Positions 33,287-44,991 of a stretch of DNA of 64,000 bases are shown in pieces; position 1 is the first letter of the stretch; each line of letters begins with the position of its first letter. Source of the DNA: Entomohabitans teleogrylli (GTDB lineage Bacteria > Pseudomonadota > Gammaproteobacteria > Enterobacterales > Enterobacteriaceae); assembly GCF_001484765.1 (NCBI RefSeq), contig NZ_LLXO01000007.1, forward strand, positions 124,001-188,000. Direction: 5' to 3'. Position numbers and translations under genes: made by a program. A model generated the notes under the pieces. That model did not search any database. It was not told the origin of the DNA and saw only the letters and a program-made list of their open reading frames with translations.

Positions 33287-33402
33287 GGAATTCGCCACTC
33301 CGCTACGCGCTTTGCGGATATTCTCCTGCGCGTCGCAATGAAAAGTTGTAACCTATTAACCATAGCAAGGTTACGGAGTAACTCATTCATTAAGGGGTCA
33401 CA

Positions 33403-34407
33403 GTGAAACTGGACGAAATTGCGCGGTTAGCTGGCGTATCGCGTACCACGGCAAGCTATGTCATCAACGGTAAAGCGCGCCAGTACCGGGTCAGCGATAA
33501 AACCGTTGAAAAAGTCATGGCGGTGGTACGGGAGCATAACTACCATCCAAACGCGGTGGCGGCGGGGCTGCGCGCCGGGCGTACCCGTTCGATTGGTCTG
33601 GTGATTCCGGATCTGGAAAATACCAGTTATACCCGTATTGCTAACTATCTGGAACGCCAGGCGCGTCAGCGCGGCTATCAACTGCTGATCGCCTGTTCAG
33701 AGGATCAGCCGGATAACGAAATGCGCTGTATTGAGCATCTGCTGCAGCGCCAGGTGGATGCGATTATTGTCTCCACCTCGCTGCCGCCGGAGCACCCGTT
33801 TTACCAGCGCTGGGCGAAGGATAGCTTCCCGATTATCGCTCTGGACCGGGCGCTGGATCGGGAGCATTTTACCAGCGTGGTCGGCGCCGATCAGGAAGAT
33901 TCGGAGATGCTGGCGGAAGAACTGCGTAAATTTCCTGCCGAGCGGGTTTTGTACCTTGGGGCGTTGCCGGAACTTTCGGTCAGCTTTCTGCGTGAACAGG
34001 GATTTCGCAGTGCATGGAAGGACGATCCGCGCCAGGTAGATTACCTGTATGCCGACAGTTACGAGCGGGAAGTGGCGGCGCAGTTGTTCGGCAAATGGCT
34101 GGAAACCCATCCGATGCCACAGGCGCTGTTTACCACCTCATTCGCGCTACTGCAGGGGGTGATGGATGTGACGCTGCGCCGGGAAGGCCGTTTGCCTGCC
34201 GATCTGGCCATCGCGACCTTCGGCGATCATGAACTGCTGGATTTTCTCCAGTGTCCGGTTTTAGCCGTGGCGCAGCGCCACCGCGATGTGGCGGAGCGGG
34301 TGCTGGAGCTGGTGTTGGCCAGCCTCGATGAACCCAGGAAGCCGAAACCCGGGTTGACCCGTATTCGCCGTAATCTATACCGGCGCGGTAATTTAAGCCG
34401 GCGTTGA
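33403..34407 (+). CDS. cra: Catabolite repressor/activator Cra (FruR)
   Basis: LacI-family global regulator of carbon flux that responds to fructose 1-phosphate. 334 residues, same as E. coli, and it also starts with GTG (33403). N-terminal LacI helix-turn-helix [20 protein letters not shown] and hinge, then a periplasmic-binding-like core. Nearly identical to the E. coli protein in the first 130 residues. It is separated from ilvH by a terminator and stands alone. Confidence 0.98.
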   Translation: MKLDEIARLAGVSRTTASYVINGKARQYRVSDKTVEKVMAVVREHNYHPNAVAAGLRAGRTRSIGLVIPDLENTSYTRIANYLERQARQRGYQLLIACSEDQPDNEMRCIEHLLQRQVDAIIVSTSLPPEHPFYQRWAKDSFPIIALDRALDREHFTSVVGADQEDSEMLAEELRKFPAERVLYLGALPELSVSFLREQGFRSAWKDDPRQVDYLYADSYEREVAAQLFGKWLETHPMPQALFTTSFALLQGVMDVTLRREGRLPADLAIATFGDHELLDFLQCPVLAVAQRHRDVAERVLELVLASLDEPRKPKPGLTRIRRNLYRRGNLSRR

Positions 34408-34410
34408 ACA

Positions 34411-34434
34411 TAAAGGCAGCATTCGCTGCCTTTA
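34411..34434 (+). terminator. Hairpin after cra
   Basis: TAAAGGCAGC and GCTGCCTTTA form a perfect 10-bp stem with an ATTC loop 3 bp after the cra stop. There is no extended T-run after it, only the T residues inside the stem. Confidence 0.55.
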
Positions 34435-34872
34435 TCCTGTTAGGAAAAGTCTTGTTTATCAGATTCGTTTTTAACGCGCTCTGCATTTAATTATATACAC
34501 TGGAAATACGTGTTTGTTTATTATATCCCTGCTGTGAATACTCCTGTCTTTATTTGTTACACTCTTTCTTCCTGAAAATTCTGTGAATCTCATCGGCTTA
34601 TCCGCCCTGACGGCGCCCGGCCCGGGCTGGAGCGCGTCACAGCCCTGTTATCTGCGACAGAATTGCCTTAAAATGCCGCCCGCGTCGCAAACTGAGCATG
34701 TTGTTTTTATTTACACCGTTTTCAGCTTTTTTAACGTTTCCTGTGCGTATTCGTCATTTTTCTTGCAAATATTCATAGCGTTAATTATGCCTCGCCGTAG
34801 CGATTCTATTTTTCCGCTCACTTTTTTGGTGGTTGTGGGCAGAGTTTTATTCCGTTTCAGGTGGTAGTTGGC
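34435..34872. other. cra-mraZ intergenic region, no gene seen
   Basis: About 440 bp of AT-rich DNA. A 94-codon open frame at 34583-34867 ends at the mraZ promoter, has no ribosome site and looks like translated AT-rich non-coding sequence. No repeat or RNA structure was recognised. Pmra begins at its right end. Confidence 0.5.
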
Positions 34873-34902
34873 TTGACAAGCTTTTCCTGTGCTCCGTAAA
34901 CT
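34873..34902 (+). promoter_or_regulatory. Pmra, main promoter of the dcw cluster
   Basis: Perfect -35 TTGACA (34873-34878) and -10 TAAACT (34897-34902) with 18 bp between, followed by the MraZ boxes. The layout and sequence (TTGACAAGCTTTTCCT) match E. coli Pmra, which drives the division and murein genes. Confidence 0.88.
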
Positions 34903-34908
34903 CTTTTA

Positions 34909-34944
34909 GTGGGATTTTGTGGGATAAAGTGGTGTAAAGGGGCA
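34909..34944 (+). promoter_or_regulatory. MraZ operator repeats
   Basis: GTGGGA at 34909 and 34919, GTGGTG at 34929 and GGGGC at 34939 are spaced exactly 10 bp, one per helical turn. MraZ binds such direct repeats next to its own promoter and represses the cluster. The first two boxes are perfect and the later ones degenerate. Confidence 0.85.
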
Positions 34945-34960
34945 AAAGAGTGAGGCTGGC

Positions 34961-35419
34961 ATGTTCCGTGGGGCAACGTTAGTCAACCTCGACAGTAAGG
35001 GACGGCTCGCCGTACCTACCCGTTACCGGGAAAAACTGCTCGAGGTCTCTTCGGGTCAAATGGTCTGTACCATTGACATCCATCACCCGTGCCTGTTGCT
35101 TTACACCCTCCCGGAGTGGGAAATCATTGAACAAAAGCTGTCGCGGCTGTCGAGCATGAACCCGGCGGAGCGGCGCGTTCAGCGATTACTGCTCGGGCAT
35201 GCCAGTGAGTGCCAGATGGACAACGCCGGGCGTTTACTGCTGGCGCCGGTACTCAGACAGCATGCCGGGTTAACAAAAGAAGTGATGCTGGTCGGGCAGT
35301 TCAACAAATTTGAACTGTGGGATGAAACGACGTGGTATCGACAGGTCAGGGAAGATATTGACGCTGAGCAATCCTCGGCAGGAGCCCTGTCAGAGCGGTT
35401 GCAGGACTTGTCACTCTAA
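34961..35419 (+). CDS. mraZ: Transcriptional regulator MraZ
   Basis: Autorepressor of the dcw cluster; forms a ring-like oligomer that binds the upstream repeats. 152 residues, same as E. coli. Two SpoVT/AbrB-like (MraZ) domains: [21 protein letters not shown] at the N-terminus and the second copy around residue 85 ([19 protein letters not shown]). It is first gene of the cluster; rsmH follows 3 bp later. Confidence 0.98.
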   Translation: MFRGATLVNLDSKGRLAVPTRYREKLLEVSSGQMVCTIDIHHPCLLLYTLPEWEIIEQKLSRLSSMNPAERRVQRLLLGHASECQMDNAGRLLLAPVLRQHAGLTKEVMLVGQFNKFELWDETTWYRQVREDIDAEQSSAGALSERLQDLSL

Positions 35420-35422
35420 TTA

Positions 35423-36364
35423 ATGATGGAAAATTTTAAACACACCACGGTGCTGCTTGATGAGGCTGTTAATGGCCTGAACATTCGTCAGGACGGTATC
35501 TACATTGATGGCACCTTTGGTCGGGGTGGTCACTCACGGCTTATTCTGTCCCGGCTGGGGCCGGAAGGCCGTCTGCTGGCGATCGATCGCGATCCGCAGG
35601 CGATCGCGGCGGCGCAGGCGATTGATGATCCTCGTTTTTCCATCGTACACGGCCCTTTCTCCGCGCTGGCTGAATATGTCGGCGAGCGCGATCTTCAGGG
35701 CAGGATCGACGGTATCCTGCTCGATCTTGGCGTCTCTTCTCCTCAGCTTGACGATCCTGAGCGCGGGTTTTCCTTCATGCGCGATGGTCCGCTGGATATG
35801 CGCATGGATCCCAGCCGCGGGCAGTCGGCGGCGGAGTGGCTGCTGAATGCCGGGGAAGCTGATATCGCCTGGGTGCTGAAAACCTATGGCGAAGAGCGTT
35901 TTGCTAAACGGATTGCTCGCGCCATTGTCACGCGCAATCGCGAACAACCCATGACCCGCACTAAAGAACTGGCGGACGTGGTCGCGGCGGCGACGCCGGT
36001 AAAAGACAAATTTAAACACCCTGCTACCCGTACCTTCCAGGCGGTGCGTATCTGGGTTAACAGTGAACTGGAGGAGATCGAGCTGGCGCTAAAAGGCTCG
36101 ATTGGCGTACTTGCCCCGGGAGGGCGGCTCTCGATTATCAGTTTCCACTCGCTTGAAGATCGTCTGGTGAAGCGCTTTATGCGTGAATACAGTCGCGGTC
36201 CGCAGGTGCCGGCGGGAATCCCGATGACCGAAGAGCAACTCAGGAAGCTGGGTGGTCGTCAATTGAAGGCATTAGGAAAGTTGATGCCGGGTGAAGAAGA
36301 AGTGGCTGAGAATTCACGTGCCCGGAGTTCAGTGCTGCGTATTGCAGAGAGGACGAACGCATGA
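35423..36364 (+). CDS. rsmH: 16S rRNA m4C1402 methyltransferase RsmH
   Basis: N4-methylates C1402 of 16S rRNA using S-adenosylmethionine. 313 residues, E. coli length. SAM-binding motif [14 protein letters not shown] near residue 30, and conserved [19 protein letters not shown] near 103. C-terminal [15 protein letters not shown] typical of MraW. Two adjacent ATGs (35423 and 35426) are possible starts; the first is used by homologues. It overlaps the ftsL start by 4 nt. Confidence 0.98.
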   Translation: MMENFKHTTVLLDEAVNGLNIRQDGIYIDGTFGRGGHSRLILSRLGPEGRLLAIDRDPQAIAAAQAIDDPRFSIVHGPFSALAEYVGERDLQGRIDGILLDLGVSSPQLDDPERGFSFMRDGPLDMRMDPSRGQSAAEWLLNAGEADIAWVLKTYGEERFAKRIARAIVTRNREQPMTRTKELADVVAAATPVKDKFKHPATRTFQAVRIWVNSELEEIELALKGSIGVLAPGGRLSIISFHSLEDRLVKRFMREYSRGPQVPAGIPMTEEQLRKLGGRQLKALGKLMPGEEEVAENSRARSSVLRIAERTNA

Positions 36365-36726
36365 TGGGCAGAGTGTCGGAGACCCTGAGCAAAGTTACAG
36401 GATCGTTGGGAAGCAGCGAGCGCCACGCATTGCCTGGCGTGATCGGCGGCGATCTGTTGCGTCACGGGAAACTGCCACTCTGTCTTTTCATTGCCATTAT
36501 CGTTACCGCCATTCTGGTGGTGACCACAGCGCACAAGACGCGGTTATTAACCGCTCAGCGCGAACAGTTAGTGCTGGAGCGGGATGCGCTGGATATTGAG
36601 TGGCGCAACCTGATCCTTGAAGAAAACGCCCTTGGCGATCACAGCCGGGTAGAGCGGATCGCCACCGAAAAGCTGCAAATGCAGCACGTCGATCCGGCAC
36701 AGGAAAATATCGTCGTACAGCAGTAA
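36361..36726 (+). CDS. ftsL: Cell division protein FtsL
   Basis: Bitopic divisome protein that forms the FtsQLB complex and relays activation to FtsWI. 121 residues as in E. coli. Short cytoplasmic N-terminus, one transmembrane helix (about 38-57, [17 protein letters not shown]), then a periplasmic leucine-zipper-like coiled coil (about 60-100). It overlaps rsmH by 4 nt (ATGA). Confidence 0.97.
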   Translation: MMGRVSETLSKVTGSLGSSERHALPGVIGGDLLRHGKLPLCLFIAIIVTAILVVTTAHKTRLLTAQREQLVLERDALDIEWRNLILEENALGDHSRVERIATEKLQMQHVDPAQENIVVQQ

Positions 36727-36759
36727 AAACAGGTGCAGCAATAAGGAATAACGCAACCG

Positions 36760-38526
36760 ATGAGAGCAGCGACAAAATCGCTTAAGTCAAGAAAACAGGA
36801 AGAACAGGCCAACTTTATAGGTTGGCGTTTTGCGTTGCTTTGCGGCTGTATTTTGCTGGCGCTGGTGTTTTTACTCGGGCGCGTCGCCTGGTTGCAGATT
36901 ATCAATCCGGACATGCTGGTGCGTCAGGGCGACATGCGTTCCCTGCGGGTGCAGGAGGTGTCCACCTCCCGCGGCATGATTACCGACCGCTCCGGCCGTC
37001 CGCTGGCCGTATCGGTGCCGGTGAAAGCTATTTGGGCCGATCCGAAAGAACTGCACGATGCCGGCGGTATTACTCTGGATAACCGCTGGAAGGCCCTTTC
37101 CGACGCGCTGAAAATTCCCCTCGACCAGTTGGCGGCGCGGGTAAACGCTAACCCGAAAGGGCGTTTTATCTACCTGGCGCGTCAGGTGAACCCGGATATC
37201 GGCGAATACATTAAAAAGCTGAAACTGCCGGGGATTCATCTGCGTGAAGAGTCCCGTCGTTACTATCCATCCGGCGAAGTGACCGCTCACCTCATCGGCT
37301 TTACCAACGTCGACAGCCAGGGGATCGAAGGGGTCGAGAAAAGCTTTGATAAATGGCTGACTGGTCAGCCTGGCGAACGTATTGTCCGTAAAGACCGCTA
37401 TGGCCGGGTGATTGAGGATATCTCCTCCACCGACAGCCAGGCGGCGCACAACCTGGCGCTGAGTATTGATGAGCGCCTGCAGGCGCTGGTTTACCGCGAA
37501 CTCAACAACGCCGTGGCGTTCAACAAAGCGGAATCCGGCAGCGCGGTGCTGGTGGATGTCAACACCGGCGAAGTGTTGGCCATGGCCAATAGCCCTTCCT
37601 ACAACCCGAACAATCTCACCGGCACGCCGAAAGAGGTGATGCGTAACCGTACCATCACCGACGTGTTTGAACCGGGTTCAACGGTTAAGCCGATGGTTGT
37701 TATGTCGGCGCTGCAACGCGGCGTGGTGCGTGAAAACAGTGTTCTGAATACCGTTCCGTACTTAATCAATGGTCATGAGATCAAAGACGTAGCGCGGTAC
37801 AGCGAATTGACCCTTACCGGGGTGCTTCAGAAGTCGAGTAACGTCGGGGTTTCAAAACTGGCGTTAGCGATGCCCTCCTCAGCGTTAGTAGATACTTACT
37901 CACGTTTTGGACTGGGAAAATCGACCAATTTGGGGTTGGTCGGAGAACGCAGTGGCTTATATCCAAAAAAACAACGGTGGTCTGACATAGAGAGGGCCAC
38001 CTTTTCTTTCGGCTACGGGCTAATGGTAACGCCGTTACAGTTAGCGCGAGTCTACGCAACCATCGGCAGTTACGGCGTGTATCGTCCGCTGTCGATCACC
38101 AAAGTCGATCCGCCAGTACCCGGGGAGCGCATTTTCCCTGAGGCCATCGTGCGTACCGTGGTGCATATGATGGAAAGCGTGGCGCTGCCGGGCGGCGGCG
38201 GCGTGAAGGCGGCGATCAAAGGTTACCGTATCGCGATTAAGACCGGTACCGCCAAGAAGGTCGGGCCGGACGGGCGCTACATCAATAAATACATTGCCTA
38301 TACCGCCGGCGTTGCGCCCGCCAGCCAGCCGCGTTTTGCGCTGGTGGTGGTGATTAACGATCCGCAGGCTGGTAAATACTACGGCGGTGCGGTTTCGGCG
38401 CCGGTATTCGGCGCCATCATGGGCGGTGTACTACGCACCATGAATATTGAGCCTGACGCGCTGGCGACGGGCGAAAAAAGTGAATTTGTAATTAACCAGG
38501 AAGAGGGTAAAGGTGGCAGATCGTAA
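36760..38526 (+). CDS. ftsI: Division transpeptidase FtsI (PBP3)
   Basis: Septal peptidoglycan transpeptidase and beta-lactam target. 588 residues as in E. coli. One N-terminal transmembrane helix (about 24-42), a pedestal domain, and the transpeptidase domain with SxxK STVK (Ser307), SSN (near 359) and KTGT (near 494). The beta-lactam-relevant loop reads [10 protein letters not shown] near 333, without the four-residue insertion known from resistant E. coli. Codons from about 37850 to 38045 differ sharply in style from the rest of the gene and appear to overlap a small RNA (separate entry). It overlaps murE by 14 nt. Confidence 0.98.
   Translation: MRAATKSLKSRKQEEQANFIGWRFALLCGCILLALVFLLGRVAWLQIINPDMLVRQGDMRSLRVQEVSTSRGMITDRSGRPLAVSVPVKAIWADPKELHDAGGITLDNRWKALSDALKIPLDQLAARVNANPKGRFIYLARQVNPDIGEYIKKLKLPGIHLREESRRYYPSGEVTAHLIGFTNVDSQGIEGVEKSFDKWLTGQPGERIVRKDRYGRVIEDISSTDSQAAHNLALSIDERLQALVYRELNNAVAFNKAESGSAVLVDVNTGEVLAMANSPSYNPNNLTGTPKEVMRNRTITDVFEPGSTVKPMVVMSALQRGVVRENSVLNTVPYLINGHEIKDVARYSELTLTGVLQKSSNVGVSKLALAMPSSALVDTYSRFGLGKSTNLGLVGERSGLYPKKQRWSDIERATFSFGYGLMVTPLQLARVYATIGSYGVYRPLSITKVDPPVPGERIFPEAIVRTVVHMMESVALPGGGGVKAAIKGYRIAIKTGTAKKVGPDGRYINKYIAYTAGVAPASQPRFALVVVINDPQAGKYYGGAVSAPVFGAIMGGVLRTMNIEPDALATGEKSEFVINQEEGKGGRS
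37850..38045 (+). ncRNA. Candidate ORF-internal sRNA (FtsO-like) within ftsI
   Basis: Inside ftsI this segment is full of codons that are otherwise rare here: TTA, TCA, GGA (three), ATA, AGG and CCC. The surrounding codons are GC-ending. From memory the nucleotide sequence is almost unchanged from E. coli ftsI, including synonymous positions. E. coli is known to make FtsO, a Hfq-bound sponge of RybB, from within ftsI. Assignment of this island to FtsO is inference; exact ends are not determinable. Confidence 0.45.
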
Positions 38527-40000
38527 TTTGCGCGACCTACTCGCCCCATGGGTGCCTTCGGCGCCCGGGCGAGCACTGCGAGAGATGACGCTCGACAGCC
38601 GTGTCGCAGCGTCGGGGGATCTTTTTGTCGCAGTGGTCGGTCATCAGGCGGACGGGCGTCGTTATATCCCGCAGGCGATAGCGCAAGGCGTAGCTGCCAT
38701 AGTGGCTGAGGCGGAAGGTGAAGCCCGTGACGGAGAAATCCGCGAGATTCACGGTGTGCCGGTCATTTATCTCAGCCAGCTTAATCAGCGTTTATCCGCG
38801 CTGGCCGGGCGATTTTACCATCAGCCTTCAGAAGCATTACGTCTGGTGGCGGTTACCGGGACTAACGGTAAAACCACCACCACCCAGCTGCTGGCCCAGT
38901 GGAGCCAATTGCTGGGCGAAACCAGCGCGGTGATGGGGACGGTCGGCAACGGTCTGTTGGGCAAAGTCAGCCCGACGGAGAACACCACCGGTTCGGCGGT
39001 TGACGTTCAGCAGGTGCTGGCGGGGCTGGTCGACCAGGGGGCAACCTTTGCCGCGATGGAAGTCTCTTCCCATGGCCTGGTGCAGCACCGGGTAGCCGCC
39101 CTGAAATTCGCCGCCTCGGTGTTTACTAACCTGAGCCGCGATCACCTTGATTACCATGGTGATATGGAACATTACGAAGCCGCGAAGTGGCAGTTGTTTT
39201 CCAGCCATGTCTATGGTCAGGCGATCATCAACGCCGACGACGATGTCGGGCAGCGCTGGCTGGCGAACTTGCCGGATGCCGTCGCGGTGTCCATGGACGA
39301 TCGTATTAACCCTGACTGCCATGGCCGCTGGCTGAAAACCACCGCCATCAGCTACCACGATCGGGGCGCAACAGTGCGCTTCACTTCCTCCTGGGGCGGG
39401 GGCGAAATTGAAAGCCGTCTGATGGGAGCGTTTAACGTCAGTAACCTGTTACTGGCGCTGGCGACTCTGCTGGCGCTGGGCTATCCGCTGGCGCGTCTGC
39501 TGGAGAGTGCATCGCGGCTGCAGCCGGTGTGTGGGCGTATGGAAGTTTTCAGCGCTCCCGGAAAACCGACGGTGGTGGTGGATTATGCCCATACTCCGGA
39601 TGCGCTGGAAAAAGCGCTGGAAGCCGCGCGTTTGCACTGTTCCGGTAAGCTGTGGTGTGTGTTTGGCTGCGGCGGCGATCGCGATAAAGGTAAGCGCCCA
39701 CTTATGGGGGCTATTGCGGAACAGTACGCCGATGTGGTGGTGGTGACCGACGACAATCCGCGTACCGAAGAACCCGGGGCGATCGTGGCGGATATTCTCG
39801 CTGGCATGGTGGATGCCGGGCGTGTTCACGCCGTTGCCGGTCGCGCGCAGGCGGTTACTAACGCCATTATGCAGGCCGCGGCCGCCGATCTGGTGCTGGT
39901 AGCCGGTAAAGGGCATGAAGATTATCAAATTGTTGGCACGCGTCGTCTGGATTACTCCGACCGGGTAACGGCAGCGCGCCTGCTGGGAGTCGTGGCATGA
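38513..40000 (+). CDS. murE: UDP-MurNAc-tripeptide synthetase MurE
   Basis: Adds meso-diaminopimelate to UDP-MurNAc-L-Ala-D-Glu. 495 residues, starting with GTG as in E. coli, inside the ftsI end. ATP-binding [12 protein letters not shown] near residue 114. The meso-DAP specificity motif DDNPRTEEP lies near 414, so the cell wall is of the DAP type. The carbamylated Lys region AAKWQLF (near 224) is present. It overlaps murF by 4 nt. Confidence 0.98.
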   Translation: MADRNLRDLLAPWVPSAPGRALREMTLDSRVAASGDLFVAVVGHQADGRRYIPQAIAQGVAAIVAEAEGEARDGEIREIHGVPVIYLSQLNQRLSALAGRFYHQPSEALRLVAVTGTNGKTTTTQLLAQWSQLLGETSAVMGTVGNGLLGKVSPTENTTGSAVDVQQVLAGLVDQGATFAAMEVSSHGLVQHRVAALKFAASVFTNLSRDHLDYHGDMEHYEAAKWQLFSSHVYGQAIINADDDVGQRWLANLPDAVAVSMDDRINPDCHGRWLKTTAISYHDRGATVRFTSSWGGGEIESRLMGAFNVSNLLLALATLLALGYPLARLLESASRLQPVCGRMEVFSAPGKPTVVVDYAHTPDALEKALEAARLHCSGKLWCVFGCGGDRDKGKRPLMGAIAEQYADVVVVTDDNPRTEEPGAIVADILAGMVDAGRVHAVAGRAQAVTNAIMQAAAADLVLVAGKGHEDYQIVGTRRLDYSDRVTAARLLGVVA

Positions 40001-41355
40001 TTAGCCTTACGCTCTCACAGATGGCGACCCTGCTCGGCGGGCGCCACGTCGGCGCCGATGCTGAAATCAGCGCCGTGACTACTGATACCCGTAACCTGAC
40101 GCCCGGCTGCCTGTTTGTTGCGTTGCGCGGCGAGCGTTTTGATGCGCATGATTTCGCCGATCAGGCGGTCGCGGGCGGCGCCGGGGCGCTGCTGGTCAGT
40201 CGCGAACTGGATATCGCTGTCCCGCAGGTGGTCGTGGCAGATACACGTCTGGCGTTTGGTCAACTGGCGGCATGGGTTCGTCAGCAGGCGCCGGCCCGGG
40301 TGGTGGCGCTGACCGGCTCGTCGGGCAAAACCTCGGTGAAAGAGATGACGGCAGCCATTCTGCGTCAGTGCGGCAATACCCTCTATACCGCCGGCAATTT
40401 GAATAACGATATTGGCGTACCGATGACGCTGCTGCGATTGACCCGGGAGCATGACTTTGCGGTCATTGAACTCGGCGCCAACCACCAGGGGGAGATCGCC
40501 TGGACGGTCAGTCTGACGCAACCGCAGGCGGCGCTGGTCAATAATCTGGCGGCGGCGCATCTGGAAGGCTTCGGTTCTCTGGAAGGGGTTGCGAAGGCCA
40601 AAGGGGAGATCTTTACCGGGCTGTCCGCCAGTGGCGTCGCCATTATTAACGCCGACAGTAATGACTGGCCGCGCTGGCGAAGCACTATCGGCGATCGCAC
40701 CACGTGGCGCTTTTCGCCCGGCGATGCGCACTGCGATTTCTTCGCCGAGAACGTTGCCATCACCGCACAGGGAACGGCGTTTACTCTTGTAACGCCGCAG
40801 GGGCGCCAGGATGTACTGCTGCCGCTGCCGGGGCGTCACAACATCGCTAATGCGCTGGCCGCTTCGGCTCTGGCGTTGGCCGCCGGCGCGCCGCTCAGCG
40901 CCATTAAAACCGGTCTGGCGGAACTGAAGGCGGTTCCGGGACGTCTGTATCCGATTGCGCTGGGGCAGGGCAAACTGTTGCTCGACGATAGCTATAACGC
41001 CAATGTTGGCTCAATGACCGCCGCCGCGCAGGTGTTGTCGGAAATGCCCGGGTTTCGCGTGATGATCGTTGGCGATATGGCGGAACTGGGCGCCGAGTCC
41101 GATGCCTGCCACCGCCAGGTGGGAGAAGCCGCCCGGGCGGCGGGCATTGATCAAGTTCTGAGCGTCGGCGCCCGGAGCGCGGCTATCAGTCAGGCCAGCG
41201 GCGTTGGCCAGCATTTTGAGAATAAATTGTCGCTTATTGAGTACGTGAAAGCCCTGATGGCGGAACACGAGGTCATGACGCTATTGGTGAAAGGTTCACG
41301 TAGTGCCGCCATGGAAGAGGTCGTGCATGCGATACAGGAGATGGGAACATGTTAG
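39997..41355 (+). CDS. murF: UDP-MurNAc-pentapeptide synthetase MurF
   Basis: Adds D-Ala-D-Ala to complete the UDP-MurNAc-pentapeptide. 452 residues, E. coli length. ATP-binding [11 protein letters not shown] near residue 109 and [12 protein letters not shown] near 328, both family signatures. It overlaps murE by 4 nt and mraY by 7 nt. Confidence 0.98.
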   Translation: MISLTLSQMATLLGGRHVGADAEISAVTTDTRNLTPGCLFVALRGERFDAHDFADQAVAGGAGALLVSRELDIAVPQVVVADTRLAFGQLAAWVRQQAPARVVALTGSSGKTSVKEMTAAILRQCGNTLYTAGNLNNDIGVPMTLLRLTREHDFAVIELGANHQGEIAWTVSLTQPQAALVNNLAAAHLEGFGSLEGVAKAKGEIFTGLSASGVAIINADSNDWPRWRSTIGDRTTWRFSPGDAHCDFFAENVAITAQGTAFTLVTPQGRQDVLLPLPGRHNIANALAASALALAAGAPLSAIKTGLAELKAVPGRLYPIALGQGKLLLDDSYNANVGSMTAAAQVLSEMPGFRVMIVGDMAELGAESDACHRQVGEAARAAGIDQVLSVGARSAAISQASGVGQHFENKLSLIEYVKALMAEHEVMTLLVKGSRSAAMEEVVHAIQEMGTC

Positions 41356-42431
41356 TGTGGCTGGCTGAGCATTTGGTCAAATATTATTCTGGCTTTAACG
41401 TCTTTTCGTATCTGACGTTTCGCGCCATTGTCAGCCTGCTGACTGCGCTGGTGATCTCTCTGTGGATGGGACCGCGCATGATCGCCCGCCTGCAACAGCT
41501 CTCGTTCGGTCAGGTGGTGCGTAACGACGGCCCGGAATCGCACTTCAGCAAGCGCGGTACTCCGACCATGGGGGGGATCATGATCCTCACCTCGATCGTT
41601 ATTTCGGTGCTGATGTGGGCTTACCCGTCCAACCCTTACGTCTGGTGCGTGCTGTTTGTGCTGGTGGGCTACGGCATCGTCGGTTTTGTCGACGACTACC
41701 GTAAAGTGGTGCGCAAAGATACTAAGGGATTGATTGCGCGCTGGAAATATTTCTGGATGTCGGCGATTGCGCTGGCAGTGGCTTTTGCGCTGTATATCGC
41801 TGGTAAAGACACGCCGGCTACCGAGCTGGTGGTGCCGTTCTTTAAAGATGTCGTGCCGCAATTGGGCATTTTCTACATCATTCTCGCCTATTTTGTGATT
41901 GTCGGTACCGGCAACGCGGTGAACCTGACCGATGGTCTTGATGGCCTGGCAATTATGCCGACGGTATTTGTCGCGGCGGGTTTCGCGCTGGTGGCCTGGG
42001 CAACCGGCAACATGAATTTCGCCAGTTACCTGCATATTCCGTATCTGCGCCACGCCGGGGAACTGGTGATTGTCTGTACCGCGATTGTCGGCGCGGGGTT
42101 AGGGTTCTTGTGGTTCAACACTTACCCGGCCCAGGTGTTTATGGGGGATGTCGGCTCGCTGGCGCTGGGCGGGGCGCTGGGCACCATCGCCGTGCTGCTG
42201 CGTCAGGAGTTTCTGTTAGTGATCATGGGCGGTGTTTTCGTGGTGGAAACCCTGTCGGTGATTTTGCAGGTGGGATCGTTCAAGCTACGCGGCCAGCGTA
42301 TTTTCCGCATGGCGCCGATCCATCACCACTATGAACTGAAAGGCTGGCCGGAACCGCGCGTCATTGTGCGCTTCTGGATTATTTCGCTGATGCTGGTCCT
42401 GATCGGCCTGGCCACGCTGAAGGTGCGTTAA
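41349..42431 (+). CDS. mraY: Phospho-MurNAc-pentapeptide translocase MraY
   Basis: Transfers phospho-MurNAc-pentapeptide to undecaprenyl phosphate, giving lipid I. 360 residues with about ten transmembrane segments. Catalytic loops visible: FVDDYRKV (near 114), [10 protein letters not shown] (near 190) and the cytoplasmic [15 protein letters not shown] (near 322). Two bp separate it from murD. Confidence 0.98.
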   Translation: MLVWLAEHLVKYYSGFNVFSYLTFRAIVSLLTALVISLWMGPRMIARLQQLSFGQVVRNDGPESHFSKRGTPTMGGIMILTSIVISVLMWAYPSNPYVWCVLFVLVGYGIVGFVDDYRKVVRKDTKGLIARWKYFWMSAIALAVAFALYIAGKDTPATELVVPFFKDVVPQLGIFYIILAYFVIVGTGNAVNLTDGLDGLAIMPTVFVAAGFALVAWATGNMNFASYLHIPYLRHAGELVIVCTAIVGAGLGFLWFNTYPAQVFMGDVGSLALGGALGTIAVLLRQEFLLVIMGGVFVVETLSVILQVGSFKLRGQRIFRMAPIHHHYELKGWPEPRVIVRFWIISLMLVLIGLATLKVR

Positions 42432-42433
42432 TT

Positions 42434-43750
42434 ATGGCGGATTACCAGGGCAAAAAGGTTGTCATTATCGGGCTTGGGCTGACGGGCCTTTCCTGCGTGA
42501 ACTTCTTTCTGGCGCGGGGCGTTACGCCGCGCGTGATGGATACCCGCGTGGCGCCCCCTGGTCTGGATAAATTGCCGCCGGAAGTCGATCGCTGGCTTGG
42601 CGACCTGAATGATGAATGGCTGCTGGGATCCGATCTGATCGTCGCCAGCCCGGGGATTGCTCTGGCGAATCCCGCGCTGCGCGCCGCGGCGGACGCCGGG
42701 GTGGAAATTGTCGGCGATGTCGAACTGTTCTGTCGTGAGGCTCAGGCGCCGATTGTAGCGATCACCGGATCTAACGGTAAAAGCACCGTTACTACACTGG
42801 TCGGGGAGATGGCAAAGGCGGCGGGAATCAATGTTGGCGTCGGCGGTAATATTGGCGTGCCGGCGCTGATGCTGCTGGAGCAACACTGTGAGCTGTATGT
42901 TCTGGAGCTTTCCAGCTTCCAACTGGAAACGACCAGCAGCCTGCATGCGGCGGCGGCCACCATCCTGAATGTCACCGAAGATCATATGGACCGTTATCCG
43001 CTGGGTCTGCAGCAATATCGCGCGGCGAAACTGCGAATTTATGAAAACGCCAGAGTCTGCGTGGTAAATGCGGATGATGCGCTGACCATGCCGGTGCGCG
43101 GCGCCGATGAACGCTGCGTCAGTTTTGGCGTTGATGTCGGGGATTATCACCTTAATCGCCAGCAGGGCGATATCTGGCTGCGGGTTAAAGGCGAAAAGGT
43201 TCTCAACGTTAAAGAGATGGTACTCGGCGGGCAGCATAACTATACCAACGCGCTGGCGGCGCTGGCGCTGGCGGATGCGGTTGGTTTGCCGCGCGCCAGT
43301 AGTCTGAAAGCGCTGACCACCTTTACTGGCCTGGCGCACCGTTTCCAACTGGTGCATGAACGCAATGGAGTGCGCTGGATTAACGACTCCAAGGCGACCA
43401 ATGTCGGCAGCACGGAAGCGGCGCTGAACGGCCTGCAGGTTGAGGGTACGCTGCATCTGCTGCTGGGCGGGGACGGTAAGTCGGCGGATTTCTCGCCGCT
43501 GGGGCGCTATCTGCAGGGGGATAAGGTCCGCCTGTACTGCTTTGGTCGGGATGGCGCGCAACTGGCGGAACTGCGCCCGGATGTCGCCACCCGGACCGGG
43601 ACAATGGACGAGGCAATGAAGCTGATTGCGGCGCGGGTAGCGCCGGGGGATATGGTTCTGTTGTCTCCGGCCTGCGCCAGTCTCGACCAGTTTAAAAATT
43701 TTGAACAGCGGGGCGACTGTTTTGCCCGCCTTGCGAAGGAGTTGGGGTAA
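42434..43750 (+). CDS. murD: UDP-MurNAc-Ala D-glutamate ligase MurD
   Basis: Adds D-glutamate to UDP-MurNAc-L-Ala. 438 residues. N-terminal Rossmann-like UDP-binding [11 protein letters not shown] loop [12 protein letters not shown] near residue 111, and C-terminal [13 protein letters not shown] near 317. Stop and ftsW start share one base. A 446-codon antisense frame covers it and is a codon-bias shadow. Confidence 0.98.
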   Translation: MADYQGKKVVIIGLGLTGLSCVNFFLARGVTPRVMDTRVAPPGLDKLPPEVDRWLGDLNDEWLLGSDLIVASPGIALANPALRAAADAGVEIVGDVELFCREAQAPIVAITGSNGKSTVTTLVGEMAKAAGINVGVGGNIGVPALMLLEQHCELYVLELSSFQLETTSSLHAAAATILNVTEDHMDRYPLGLQQYRAAKLRIYENARVCVVNADDALTMPVRGADERCVSFGVDVGDYHLNRQQGDIWLRVKGEKVLNVKEMVLGGQHNYTNALAALALADAVGLPRASSLKALTTFTGLAHRFQLVHERNGVRWINDSKATNVGSTEAALNGLQVEGTLHLLLGGDGKSADFSPLGRYLQGDKVRLYCFGRDGAQLAELRPDVATRTGTMDEAMKLIAARVAPGDMVLLSPACASLDQFKNFEQRGDCFARLAKELG

Positions 43751-44991
43751 TGCATTTTTCTCTCCCACGCCTGCGTATGCCGCGAATTCCAGGGTTTGGT
43801 ATCCTGGCGTGGCTGTTTAACGCGCTGAAAGGCTGGGTGATGGGCTCAAAAGAAGCCGAATCCAACAGCATGGTGCTTTATGACCGCACGCTGTTATGGT
43901 TGACGCTGGGCCTGGCGGCGATCGGTTTTGTTATGGTGACCTCGGCATCCATGCCGGTGGGTCAGCGGCTGGCCAACGATCCGTTTTTGTTTGCCAAGCG
44001 CGATGGTGTGTATCTGATCCTCGCCTTCCTGCTGGCGATGATCACGCTGCGTCTGCCAATGGAGTTCTGGCAGCGCTACAGCGCCGCAATGCTCATCGCC
44101 TCGATTGTTATGCTGTTGATTGTTCTGGTGGTGGGGAGCTCGGTGAACGGGGCGTCGCGCTGGATCTCGCTCGGGCCGCTGCGTATTCAGCCAGCAGAGT
44201 TTTCCAAGCTGTCGTTGTTCTGTTTCCTCTCCAACTACCTGGTGCGCAAGGTCGATGAGGTGCGTAACAACCTGCGCGGCTTCCTGAAACCGATGGGCGT
44301 GATTCTGGTGATGGCCGTATTGCTGCTGGCGCAGCCGGATCTCGGGACGGTAGTGGTACTGTTTGTGACTACCCTGGCGATGCTGTTTCTGGCCGGTGCC
44401 AAGCTCTGGCAGTTCATCGCTATCATCGGTATGGGGATTTCGGCGGTAGTGCTGCTGATTCTGGCGGAGCCTTATCGTATCCGGCGTGTGACCTCGTTCT
44501 GGAACCCGTGGGAAGATCCCTTCGGCAGCGGCTACCAGCTGACCCAGTCGCTGATGGCGTTTGGCCGCGGGGAACTGTGGGGCCAGGGGCTCGGCAACTC
44601 GGTTCAGAAACTGGAGTATCTGCCGGAAGCGCACACCGACTTTATCTTCTCCATTATTGGGGAGGAACTCGGATATATCGGTGTGGTGCTGGCACTTTTG
44701 ATGGTATTCTTCGTCGCTTTTCGTGCTATGTCGATTGGGCGGCGCGCGCTGGAGATGGATCAGCGTTTTTCCGGCTTCCTGGCTTGTTCGATCGGTATCT
44801 GGTTCAGCTTCCAGGCGCTGGTGAACGTCGGCGCGGCGGCGGGGATGCTGCCCACCAAAGGGCTGACGCTGCCGCTGATCAGTTATGGCGGTTCCAGTCT
44901 GTTGATTATGTCGACGGCCATCATGCTGTTGTTACGTATTGATTATGAAACGCGTCTGGCGAAGGCCCAGGCGTTTACACGAGGTGCCTGA
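43750..44991 (+). CDS. ftsW: Septal glycosyltransferase FtsW
   Basis: SEDS-family peptidoglycan polymerase of the divisome, partner of FtsI. 413 residues against 414 in E. coli. About ten transmembrane segments. Conserved SEDS blocks: AEFSKLSLF (near 155), [14 protein letters not shown] (near 296, containing the functionally important acidic loop) and [14 protein letters not shown] (near 375). Start overlaps the murD stop by one base and its own stop overlaps murG. Confidence 0.98.
   Translation: MHFSLPRLRMPRIPGFGILAWLFNALKGWVMGSKEAESNSMVLYDRTLLWLTLGLAAIGFVMVTSASMPVGQRLANDPFLFAKRDGVYLILAFLLAMITLRLPMEFWQRYSAAMLIASIVMLLIVLVVGSSVNGASRWISLGPLRIQPAEFSKLSLFCFLSNYLVRKVDEVRNNLRGFLKPMGVILVMAVLLLAQPDLGTVVVLFVTTLAMLFLAGAKLWQFIAIIGMGISAVVLLILAEPYRIRRVTSFWNPWEDPFGSGYQLTQSLMAFGRGELWGQGLGNSVQKLEYLPEAHTDFIFSIIGEELGYIGVVLALLMVFFVAFRAMSIGRRALEMDQRFSGFLACSIGIWFSFQALVNVGAAAGMLPTKGLTLPLISYGGSSLLIMSTAIMLLLRIDYETRLAKAQAFTRGA

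Noticed and set aside
34583-34867. 94-codon frame upstream of mraZ
   Set aside because: AT-rich non-coding translation running up to Pmra; no ribosome site or family resemblance.
42428-43768. 446-codon antisense open frame over murD
   Set aside because: Exact shadow of murD in GC-rich codons; no ribosome site, and the sense protein is fully conserved.
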